Positions 13,255 to 19,048 of a stretch of 19,048 nt of DNA are shown one piece after another (the first letter of the stretch is position 1; each line of letters opens with the position of its first letter). A program made the translations under genes and the position numbers. The notes under the pieces are model-generated. The model made no database searches and was not told the origin of the DNA. It saw only the letters and a list, made by a program, of their open reading frames with translations. The stretch is from Streptomyces sp. NRRL F-4489 (GTDB taxonomy: Bacteria; Actinomycetota; Actinomycetes; Streptomycetales; Streptomycetaceae): NCBI RefSeq assembly GCF_001509485.1, contig NZ_LLZI01000009.1, positions 1 to 19,048 on the forward strand, in the 5' to 3' direction.

Positions 13255-13284
13255 GGGGCTGCTGGCTCCTTCACCACGGTGTGA

Positions 13285-13326
13285 GACCCCGGCCCGGCCG
13301 TCCGCACCGTCGGCCGCGCCGGGGTC
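13285..13326 (-). other. Leader hairpin B upstream of the MaoC gene
   Basis: Bases 13285-13293 pair with 13318-13326 (9 bp), and after one C/C mismatch 13295-13300 pair with 13311-13316 (6 bp), leaving a 10-base loop. It lies between the operator and the Shine-Dalgarno site, so it should be part of the MaoC 5' leader. Confidence 0.6.
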
Positions 13327-13349
13327 GTATCGGGTCGGCGGGGCGCGTC

Positions 13350-13372
13350 GCGCGGCCGGCGTCCGGCCGCGC
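13350..13372 (-). other. Leader hairpin A upstream of the MaoC gene
   Basis: GCGCGGCCGG (13350-13359) and CCGGCCGCGC (13363-13372) form a perfect 10-bp stem with a CGT loop. It is separated from the KstR-like palindrome by only four bases. Confidence 0.6.
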
Positions 13373-13376
13373 ACTT

Positions 13377-13392
13377 CTAGAACGCGTTCTAG
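13377..13392. promoter_or_regulatory. KstR-like TetR-family operator palindrome
   Basis: CTAGAACGCGTTCTAG is a perfect 16-bp palindrome. Its inner 14 bases fit TNNAACNNGTTNNA, the recalled binding motif of KstR, the TetR-type repressor of sterol and lipid degradation in mycobacteria and relatives. It lies just downstream of the candidate MaoC -10 box, where binding would block transcription. Confidence 0.7.
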
Positions 13393-13404
13393 CCGATGGG
13401 AGTC

Positions 13405-13411
13405 ATGTATA
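13405..13411 (-). promoter_or_regulatory. Candidate -10 box of the MaoC operon
   Basis: On the minus strand TATACAT is the only clear -10-like element between the MaoC start and the palindromes. Transcription would begin near 13399 and give a leader of about 145 nt. No good -35 box is visible. The sequence TAGCCGATG occurs on both sides, at 13390 and 13410. Confidence 0.4.
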
Positions 13412-13439
13412 GCCGATGCGCGCCGCACCCGGAAGACCC

Positions 13440-13454
13440 CTGACGGTACGTCAG
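13440..13454. promoter_or_regulatory. Inverted repeat CTGACG-GTA-CGTCAG
   Basis: A perfect 6-bp inverted repeat with a three-base centre lies about 30 bp upstream of the candidate MaoC -10 box. The form TGACG...CGTCA suits a TetR-family operator. No known regulator can be named. Confidence 0.45.
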
Positions 13455-13531
13455 AAACTGCGGGCCGGGCCTCGCTCCCGGTTACCGCCCGCGTGGCCGC
13501 CGCTCCCCTTCCACTCCCCCGCCCCGCCGAA

Positions 13532-13547
13532 CATGACATTTGTCATG
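13532..13547. promoter_or_regulatory. Inverted repeat CATGACATTTGTCATG before the ABC/two-component operon
   Basis: CATGACA-TT-TGTCATG is a perfect inverted repeat with 7-bp arms, 127 bp before the ABC ATPase start. It is AT-rich against its surroundings. Its position and symmetry suit a dimeric NarL/LuxR-family response regulator such as the one encoded at the end of this operon. Confidence 0.6.
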
Positions 13548-13673
13548 GAAAACGGCTCACAAGCGTCTCTGCCGCGCGGCGGCCACGCTCCGTAACGTTT
13601 GCACTGTCGCGGCGGACCGGCCGGCGCGGCGCACGGATCCGGCGGACGCCGCCGGCCCAACGGGGAGGTCGTC

Positions 13674-14675
13674 ATGGCAGGCACGGCGGGGACGGGGACG
13701 GTGCGGGCACCGTCGAGAGCGCCGGAGGCGGGGCGCGCGGGCGCCGCGGTGGAGTTCCGCGGCGTCACCCGGAGTTACGGCGCGGTGCGGGCGGTGGACG
13801 GGCTGACGCTCCGTATCGCCCCCGGCGAGACCGTCGCCCTCCTGGGGCGGAACGGCGCGGGCAAGTCCACCACCCTCTCCCTGCTGCTGGGCCTGCTGCC
13901 GCCCACGGACGGGGCGGTGCGGCTGTTCGGCGGCCCGCCGGAGGCCGCGGTGCGGGCCGGCCGGGTCGGCGCGATGCTCCAGGACGGCCGGCCCGTGCCC
14001 CGGGTCACCGTCCGCGAACTGGTCGGCTTCGTGGCCGCCGCCTACCCCCGCCCGATGGCGGTCGGCGAGGCGCTGGAGCTGGCCGGGCTCGGCGAGCTGG
14101 GCGGGCGGCGGATCGACCGGCTCTCCGGCGGCCAGGCGCAGCGGGTCCGCTTCGCGGTCGCGCTGGCCGGCAACCCCGAGCTGCTGGTGCTGGACGAGCC
14201 CACGGCCGCGCTGGACGTCGAGGCCCGCCGCGCCTTCTGGGACGCGGTGCGCGGCTACGCCCGCCGCGGCAACACCGTCCTGTTCTCCACCCACTACCTC
14301 ACCGAGGCGGACGAGTTCGCCGACCGCATCGTGGTCATCGACCGCGGCCGGGTGGCCGCCGACGGCAGCGGCGCGGAGCTGCGGCGGCGGGCCGGCGGCG
14401 CCCTGGTCTCCCTGGACCTCGCCGGCGCGCCCACCGAACCGCTCGCCGGGCTGCCCGGGGTGAGCGCGGTGGAGATCCGCGGCGACCGCGCCCTGCTGCG
14501 CACCGCCGACTCCGACGCCACCGTCCGCGCCCTGGCCCGCCTCGATCTGATCCGCGGCCTCCAGGTCGCCCCCGCCGGGTTGGAGGACGCCTTCCTCGCC
14601 CTGACGACCCCCGCGTCCGCCCCCGACTCCGGCTCCGTCCACCCCGGCGCCCCGGCCGTGAAGGAGACCGTGTGA
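13674..14675 (+). CDS. ABC transporter ATP-binding protein (ABC-2 exporter)
   Basis: This 333-residue ATPase starts at ATG 13674 after GGGAGG with a short gap. It has Walker A GRNGAGKST (58-66), Q-loop MLQDG (Gln103), signature LSGGQ (150-154), Walker B LLVLDEP (170-176, Glu175) and the switch His207 in STHYLTEADEFAD. The ABC-2/DrrA-type C-terminal domain follows. It would drive export of a drug, antibiotic or lipid through the permease encoded next, whose ATG overlaps the stop of this gene (TGATG). The downstream DesK/LuxR-type two-component system is the usual partner of such exporters, as in the linearmycin-resistance LnrJK-LMN system of Bacillus. The first 24 residues are low-complexity. 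Confidence 0.93.
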   Translation: MAGTAGTGTVRAPSRAPEAGRAGAAVEFRGVTRSYGAVRAVDGLTLRIAPGETVALLGRNGAGKSTTLSLLLGLLPPTDGAVRLFGGPPEAAVRAGRVGAMLQDGRPVPRVTVRELVGFVAAAYPRPMAVGEALELAGLGELGGRRIDRLSGGQAQRVRFAVALAGNPELLVLDEPTAALDVEARRAFWDAVRGYARRGNTVLFSTHYLTEADEFADRIVVIDRGRVAADGSGAELRRRAGGALVSLDLAGAPTEPLAGLPGVSAVEIRGDRALLRTADSDATVRALARLDLIRGLQVAPAGLEDAFLALTTPASAPDSGSVHPGAPAVKETV

Positions 14676-15397
14676 TGTTCGGCTACGCCCGTCTGGAAAT
14701 CCGCCGCGCGCTGCGCGACAAGAGCTATCTGATCTTCGGTATCGGGATGCCGGTGCTGATGTACCTCCTGTTCACCCGCCTCGGCGCCGGCCCGGACGCG
14801 GCGGAGTGGAAGGTCTCCGCCATGGTCGGCCTGGCCGCGTACGGCGCGCTGGGCGCGGCGCTCGGGTCCGGCAACGGCGTCGCCGAGGACAAGAGCCTGG
14901 GCTGGCTGCGGCAGCTGCGGATCATCCCGCTCAGCCCCGGCCAGGTGATCGCCGGCCGGGTGCTGACCAGCGCGGTGACGGTCCTGCCGGCCATCGGAGC
15001 CGTCCTCGCGGCCGGCGCGGTGGTCAACGGCGTCCGGCTGGCCGCCTGGCAGTGGGCCGCGCTGGTCGCGCTGCTGTGGCTGGGCACCGCCCCGTTCACC
15101 CTGCTCGGCCTGGGCAACGGCTACCGCCTCTCCTCGCAAGCCACCGGACTGGCCAACACCGGCTGCATGCTGCTGCTCTCCGTCATAGGCGGCCTGTGGT
15201 TCCCGGTCGCCGCGTTCCCCGGCTGGCTGCGCGCGGTCTCCTCCTGGACGCCCGCCAACCGCTTCGCCGAGCTGGGCCTGAGCGTCACCCACGGCGGGGC
15301 GCCGGCGCCGGCCACGGTGGCGGTGCTGGCCGGCTGGCTGGCAGTCTTCGGCGGTTACGCGGCGTACGCCTACCGGCGGGCCGCGCGGACGGTGTGA
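14675..15397 (+). CDS. ABC-2 type transporter permease
   Basis: This 240-residue membrane protein begins at ATG 14675, sharing one base with the TGA of the ATPase gene, so translation is coupled. About six transmembrane helices can be seen near residues 19-34, 48-66, 98-120, 125-150, 160-185 and 210-232. The segment EDKSLGWLRQLRIIPLSPGQVIAGRV (about 71-96) is the conserved cytoplasmic coupling region of ABC2 permeases. The substrate cannot be read from the sequence. It ends seven bases before the first possible start of the kinase gene. Confidence 0.92.
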   Translation: MFGYARLEIRRALRDKSYLIFGIGMPVLMYLLFTRLGAGPDAAEWKVSAMVGLAAYGALGAALGSGNGVAEDKSLGWLRQLRIIPLSPGQVIAGRVLTSAVTVLPAIGAVLAAGAVVNGVRLAAWQWAALVALLWLGTAPFTLLGLGNGYRLSSQATGLANTGCMLLLSVIGGLWFPVAAFPGWLRAVSSWTPANRFAELGLSVTHGGAPAPATVAVLAGWLAVFGGYAAYAYRRAARTV

Positions 15398-15403
15398 GGC
15401 ACG

Positions 15404-16810
15404 ATGCACCCAGCGGCGGCGACCGGCCCGGCCGGCGAAACGGAACGGCACACGGCCGGGGCGGTCGGCGCGGTCGGCGCGGTCGGCGCGGTCGGCGCGG
15501 TCGGCGCAACGGAACGGCAGAGCACGGTGAACGGCGGGATGCGGATGGCATGGCGGTACAAGCGGGGCCCGGCGCCCGGCGGCGCGGCGAACGGGCGGTG
15601 CGGGGGCGCGGAGGCCGCCGAGCGGGTGGGGAAGGGCCCCAACCGCTACACCTTCCTGCCCTGGCTGCTCATGGGGACCGGCGCGTTCTCCCATACCCTC
15701 CAGGGCAAGGCCGGCAACACCTGGCTGGCCGGCGCGCACCTCGTGGCCTTCACCGCCCTGTACGTCACCGTGGTGTTCACCGCCTTCAGCCCCCGGCTGC
15801 GCGACACCCGCGTCCCGCTGTACGGGCTCGCCGCGCTGACCGCCGTCACCCTGGCCGGGGCGCTCGGCTTCGGCGGTGAGTGGTTCGTGTTCTTCCCCCT
15901 GCTGTCGCTGGCGTCCGGCACGGTACGGGCGCTGCGCGGCAAACGGCTCGGTGTCTGGCTGATCGCGCTCAGCGGCGGGGCCGGGGTGCTCTCCGGCTGG
16001 CACGGCGACGGCCCGTGGGGCTCGTTCGGCATCGGCTACGGCACGTTCCTGTCCGGTATGGTCACGGCCACCGTCCTCAGCCTCTTCGACACCATCCACG
16101 AACTCCGCGCCACCCGGCAGGAGCTGGCCCGCAGCGCCGTGGAGCAGGAGCGTCTGCGGTTCTCCCGCGATCTGCACGACCTGCTCGGCCACACGCTGTC
16201 CGTGGTGGTGGTCAAGGCCGAGGCGGTCCGCCGGCTGGCGCCGCGCGACCTGGACGCGGCGCTGGGGCAGGCCGCCGACATCGAGGCGGTCGGCCGGCAG
16301 GCGCTGACGGAGATACGCGAGGCGGTCAGCGGCTACCGCGAGGGCAGTCTGGCGACCGAGCTGGACCGGGCGCGTTCGGCGCTGGACGGGGCCGGTATCG
16401 AGCCGGTGGTGCGCCGGTCCGGGCCGCCGCTGCCGCCGCAGGCCGAGGCGCTGCTGGGCTGGGTGGTGCGCGAGGGCGTCACCAACACCGTCCGGCACAG
16501 CGGCGCCACCCGCTGCGAGATCGAGGTCCGGGCCGACGGCGACCGGGCGCGGCTGACGATCACCGACGACGGCCGGGGTCCCGTAAGCTCCGGTGCGGCC
16601 CGCGCGGGCGGTGCCGCCGCGCCGCCCGGCACGGCCATCGGCCCGGTCGGCGGTACGGGCCTGACGGGGCTGACCGAGCGGCTGGCCGCGGCAGGCGGCA
16701 CGCTGCGCCACGGCCCCGGCGGCCGGCGCGGCTTCCGCGTCACCGCCGAACTCCCGGTGGGCGCGGGCGAACTGGCGGACGCGGTGGAAGCGGAGGAAGG
16801 GGCCCGGTGA
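15404..16810 (+). CDS. DesK-like sensor histidine kinase (HisKA_3)
   Basis: The longest form has 468 residues. The membrane sensor region spans about 83-225 (four or five helices from PWLLMGTGAF on), followed by a coiled linker and the HisKA_3 dimerisation domain with the phospho-accepting His258 in SRDLHDLLGHTLS. The ATPase domain shows the N box REGVTNTVRHSGA (Asn361), DDGRGP and a glycine-rich lid GGTGLTGL. It should phosphorylate the LuxR-type regulator whose GTG overlaps the stop codon here (GTGA). The first 75 residues are low-complexity and contain five VGA repeats; GTG 15527 or ATG 15539, both in frame, could be the true start. GAGG lies only four bases before ATG 15404. Confidence 0.9.
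   Translation: MHPAAATGPAGETERHTAGAVGAVGAVGAVGAVGATERQSTVNGGMRMAWRYKRGPAPGGAANGRCGGAEAAERVGKGPNRYTFLPWLLMGTGAFSHTLQGKAGNTWLAGAHLVAFTALYVTVVFTAFSPRLRDTRVPLYGLAALTAVTLAGALGFGGEWFVFFPLLSLASGTVRALRGKRLGVWLIALSGGAGVLSGWHGDGPWGSFGIGYGTFLSGMVTATVLSLFDTIHELRATRQELARSAVEQERLRFSRDLHDLLGHTLSVVVVKAEAVRRLAPRDLDAALGQAADIEAVGRQALTEIREAVSGYREGSLATELDRARSALDGAGIEPVVRRSGPPLPPQAEALLGWVVREGVTNTVRHSGATRCEIEVRADGDRARLTITDDGRGPVSSGAARAGGAAAPPGTAIGPVGGTGLTGLTERLAAAGGTLRHGPGGRRGFRVTAELPVGAGELADAVEAEEGAR
15461..15505 (+). repeat. Five-copy 9-bp tandem repeat (GCGGTCGGC)
   Basis: Five perfect copies of GCGGTCGGC run from 15461 to 15505, in frame with the long kinase reading frame and giving Ala-Val-Gly repeats. Similar sequences containing ACGGAACGGCA flank the array on both sides. 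If the kinase starts downstream at 15527 or 15539 the array is intergenic. Confidence 0.9.
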
Positions 16811-17412
16811 TCAGGCTGCTGCTGGCCGAGGACCAGCGGATGATGATGGGCGCGCTGGCCCTGCTGCTCGACCTGGAGGCGGACATGGAGGTGGTGGCGC
16901 AGGTCCCGGCCGGGGACCGGATCGTCGCCGCCGCCCTGGAGACCCGCCCCGACGTCGCGCTGCTGGACATCGAACTCCCCGGCCGCAGCGGGCTGGACGC
17001 CGCAGCGGACCTGCGCGAGCAGCTGCCGGAGTGCAAGGTGCTGATCGTGACGACGTTCGGGCGGCCGGGCTATCTGCGGCGCGCCATGGAGGCCGGGGCG
17101 TCCGGCTTCCTGGTCAAGGACGGCCCGGTGGAGGATCTGGCGGCGGCGATCCGGCGGGTGCTGGCCGGGGAGCGGGTGATCGACCCCGGGCTGGCCGCCG
17201 CGGCGCTGAGCGCCGGGCCGAATCCGCTGACCCCGCGCGAACGGGACGTGCTCACCGCCGCCGTGGACGGCGCGACGGTCGCCGACATCGCCGCCCGGCT
17301 CAGCCTCTCCCAGGCCACCGTCCGCAACTACCTCTCGGCCGCCATCGGCAAGACCGGCACCCGCAACCGCATGGAAGCCGTCCGCGCGGCCCGCCGCAAC
17401 GGCTGGCTGTAG
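16807..17412 (+). CDS. NarL/LuxR-family response regulator
   Basis: This 201-residue regulator starts at GTG 16807, overlapping the kinase stop as GTGA, with GGAGGAAGG just upstream. The receiver domain shows acidic Glu8 and Asp9, phospho-acceptor Asp54 in LLDIELPG, Thr82/83 and Lys104 in FLVKDG. The C-terminal LuxR-type helix-turn-helix runs from LTPRERDVL (141) through IAARLSLSQATVRNYLSAAIGKTGTRNR. It should dimerise on phosphorylation by the kinase and control transcription of the ABC operon, possibly through the inverted repeat at 13532-13547. A strong terminator follows 10 bases after the stop. Confidence 0.95.
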   Translation: MIRLLLAEDQRMMMGALALLLDLEADMEVVAQVPAGDRIVAAALETRPDVALLDIELPGRSGLDAAADLREQLPECKVLIVTTFGRPGYLRRAMEAGASGFLVKDGPVEDLAAAIRRVLAGERVIDPGLAAAALSAGPNPLTPRERDVLTAAVDGATVADIAARLSLSQATVRNYLSAAIGKTGTRNRMEAVRAARRNGWL

Positions 17413-17422
17413 CGGGACGGGC

Positions 17423-17465
17423 GCGGGGCGGCGGGCGGACACGGGGGTGCCGCCCGCCGCCCCGC
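17423..17465. terminator. Bidirectional terminator, 16-bp perfect stem
   Basis: GCGGGGCGGCGGGCGG (17423-17438) pairs perfectly with its complement at 17450-17465; CAC and GTG inside the loop add three more pairs around GGGG. It lies between the convergent response regulator and MFS genes. Confidence 0.88.
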
Positions 17466-17470
17466 ACCGC

Positions 17471-18937
17471 TCAGCCCTGCCCGGCCCCGGCGCGTCGGCG
17501 CGGCAGCGCGACGAGCATCAGCACGATGCTGCTGACCAGCACCATCGCCCCGACCAGAAAGGCCGTCCCGTACCCGGCGGCCAGCGCCACCCGGCCGTGG
17601 CCTCCGCCCCCGGCGACCCGGGCGGCGGCGACGGTGGAGAGCACCGACAGGCCGAGCGCCCCGCCCATCTGGCGCGAGGTGTTGATCAGCCCGGAGACCA
17701 GTCCCTGGTCGGCCGGGTCGGCGCCGGAGGTGGCGATGGCGGCGACCGGCGTCGCGGTCAGTCCGGCGCCCAGCGCCATCAGGATGCCCGGCCCCAGGAG
17801 CGTTCCGAGATACGTCCCGTCGGCGGTCAGCGTGGACTGCCACGCCATCCCGGCCAGGGAGATCACCGCGCCGCCGACCGCCAGCGGCTTGGCGCCCAGG
17901 CGGTGCATCAGCCGGGGCGCGGCCTTCGAGCCGAGCACGATGCACAGCGAGTGCGGGAGGAAGGACAGCCCGGCCTGCAGCGGCGTGTAGGAGAGCACGT
18001 TCTGCATATAGAGGGAGAGGAAGTACCACATCGAGAACATCGCGGCGCCGGCCAGCACCATCGCCGCGTTCGCCGAGGAGACCGACCGCAGCCGGAACAG
18101 TCCGAGCGGCATCAGCGGCGCCCTGGTCCGCGCCTCGACGGCGATGAAGCCGGCCACCACCAGGAGCCCGGCGGCCAGCGGCAGCAGCGCCGCCGCCGAC
18201 AGCCAGCCGTGCGTCTCGGTCTGCACGATGCCGTACGCGACGAGGCCCAGCCCGCCGGTCACCAGCAGCGCGCCGGGGACGTCCAGCCGGCGCGCGGCGC
18301 CCTGCCGGCTCTCGCTGAGCCAGCGGGCCGCGCCGGCCAGCACCAGCGCGCCGACCGGCACATTGATCAGCAGCACCCACCGCCAGGACAGGAATTCGGT
18401 GAGCACCCCGCCGACCAGGCCGCCCACCGCTCCGCCGCCCGCGCCGACCGCCGTCCACGTGGCGATGGCCCGCGTCCGGGCCGGGCCGGTCGGGAACGAC
18501 GTGGTCAGGATGGTCAGGGTGGCCGGGGAGAGCACCGCGGCGCCCACGCCCTGGACGGTGCGGGCGGCGATCAGCTGCCACGGCTGCTGGGCGAGTCCGC
18601 CGGCCAGGCTCGCGACGGTGAACAGCGCCAGGCCCACGACGAAGATCCGCTTCCGGCCGAAGAGGTCCGCGGCCCGGCCGCCGAGCAGCATGAAGCCGGC
18701 GAACGTGATCACATACGCGTTGACGATCCACTGGAGGCCGAGCTCGGACAGGTGCAGTCCGGAGCGCATCGCGGGCAGCGCCACGTTCACCACGGAGACG
18801 TCCAGGACGACCAGGAACTGACCGGCGCAGACCAGCAGCATCACCAGCCAGGCCGGTGCGGGCGTCCGGCGCGCGGTCGCGGACAGCGTGGAGGAGGTGG
18901 CTATCGGGGGCATGCGGTCCATGCTCGCATCGCACAC
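17471..18937 (-). CDS. MFS multidrug exporter, DHA2 (EmrB/QacA) family
   Basis: This 488-residue membrane protein has the length and hydrophobic pattern of 14-helix drug:H+ antiporters. Family motifs are LDVSVVNVALP in helix 1, GGRAADLFGRKR between helices 2 and 3 (motif A), and AVGAGGGAVGGLVGGVL in helix 5 (motif C region, without the usual proline), followed by SWRWVLLINVPVG. It would export hydrophobic drugs or toxic metabolites; the substrate is unknown. The start is uncertain: GTG 18937, ATG 18922 and ATG 18913 are all in frame, and the AGGTGA upstream is too near the first and rather far from the others. It is separate from the ABC cassette and ends six bases after the shared terminator stem. 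Confidence 0.93.
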   Translation of the reverse strand: MCDASMDRMPPIATSSTLSATARRTPAPAWLVMLLVCAGQFLVVLDVSVVNVALPAMRSGLHLSELGLQWIVNAYVITFAGFMLLGGRAADLFGRKRIFVVGLALFTVASLAGGLAQQPWQLIAARTVQGVGAAVLSPATLTILTTSFPTGPARTRAIATWTAVGAGGGAVGGLVGGVLTEFLSWRWVLLINVPVGALVLAGAARWLSESRQGAARRLDVPGALLVTGGLGLVAYGIVQTETHGWLSAAALLPLAAGLLVVAGFIAVEARTRAPLMPLGLFRLRSVSSANAAMVLAGAAMFSMWYFLSLYMQNVLSYTPLQAGLSFLPHSLCIVLGSKAAPRLMHRLGAKPLAVGGAVISLAGMAWQSTLTADGTYLGTLLGPGILMALGAGLTATPVAAIATSGADPADQGLVSGLINTSRQMGGALGLSVLSTVAAARVAGGGGHGRVALAAGYGTAFLVGAMVLVSSIVLMLVALPRRRAGAGQG

Positions 18938-19048
18938 TCACCTGCCGCATCGGGATATCGGTGCATCCAACATCCACTTCGGTCCTAGTCCGGAAGACGG
19001 AGACGGAACGGAACGGGGTGCGGGGGGTGTGGGGGTGGTGCCGTAGGG
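18938..19048. other. Upstream region of the MFS gene, no gene seen
   Basis: These 111 bases should hold the MFS promoter. I see no convincing -35/-10 pair or operator palindrome. The last 40 bases are G-rich and show no start of a further gene. Confidence 0.5.

Noticed and set aside
13255..13539. N-terminal extension of the MaoC protein to 13539
   Set aside because: It would cross the operator, two hairpins and the likely -10 box, and the MaoC homology begins after ATG 13254.
13451..13768. A 105-residue minus-strand ORF over the ABC promoter
   Set aside because: Composition is that of a shadow frame, it overlaps the ATPase N-terminus and the palindromes, and no ribosome site is seen.
17423..17465. 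Perfect inverted repeat as a mobile-element end
   Set aside because: It lies exactly between convergent genes and has a short loop; a shared terminator explains it fully, and no transposase or target duplication is present.

Overview
The window reads as chromosomal DNA from a high-GC actinomycete, most likely Streptomyces or a close relative. The reasons are very high GC with strong third-position GC bias, frequent GTG starts, G-rich Shine-Dalgarno sites, terminators without U-tracts, an IdeR/DmdR-type iron box, and the actinobacterial gene order Nif3 / zinc-ribbon protein / RNase H-acid phosphatase (the Rv2230c-Rv2229c-Rv2228c order of Mycobacterium). I saw no in-frame TTA codons, no rRNA or tRNA genes, no transposase and no CRISPR array.

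Layout. (1) 1-594 (+): the 3' part of a membrane protein gene, converging on an RNB-family exoribonuclease gene (636-2339, -). A 19-base C homopolymer touches the ribonuclease stop codon. (2) 2475-3272 (+) yaaA and 3357-4025 (+) a KDPG/KHG aldolase with an ordered set of operator half-sites in front. (3) 4182-7012 (-): a tight three-gene housekeeping operon of Nif3-like protein, coiled-coil zinc-ribbon protein and RNase HI/phosphatase fusion, with a probable CTG start at a CTGA overlap. (4) 7092-8123 (-): an iron-siderophore binding lipoprotein behind an iron box, divergent from an unrecognised propeller-like protein (8370-9680, +). (5) 9700-10074: a compact unit with a possible promoter, hairpins, a 55-residue His/Arg-containing small protein and a 19-bp perfect terminator stem.

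(6) 10108-13254 (-): a lipid-catabolism operon of MaoC-type hydratase 2, zinc alcohol dehydrogenase and hydroxyacyl-CoA-type SDR. It resembles a peroxisomal MFE-2 split into separate genes. A perfect 16-bp palindrome that fits the KstR-type operator lies upstream, followed by a leader with two strong hairpins. (7) 13674-17412 (+): a self-contained ABC exporter and two-component system (ATPase, permease, DesK-like kinase, LuxR-type regulator), with translational overlaps at ATPase/permease and kinase/regulator. A 16-bp palindrome stands upstream and may be the regulator's own site. (8) 17471-18937 (-): a DHA2-type multidrug MFS exporter, converging on the response regulator across a 16-bp perfect terminator stem. 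The remaining 111 bases hold no recognisable gene.

Most genes belong to known families. The less ordinary material lies in the regulatory DNA and in small deviations: the KstR-like operator plus structured leader, the inverted repeat before the ABC/two-component cassette, the three-half-site operator of the aldolase, the small-protein transcription unit, a ribonuclease that seems to lack two metal-binding aspartates, an Asp at the -1 position of a lipobox, and coding tandem repeats (18-bp units in the ribonuclease, 9-bp units in the kinase).
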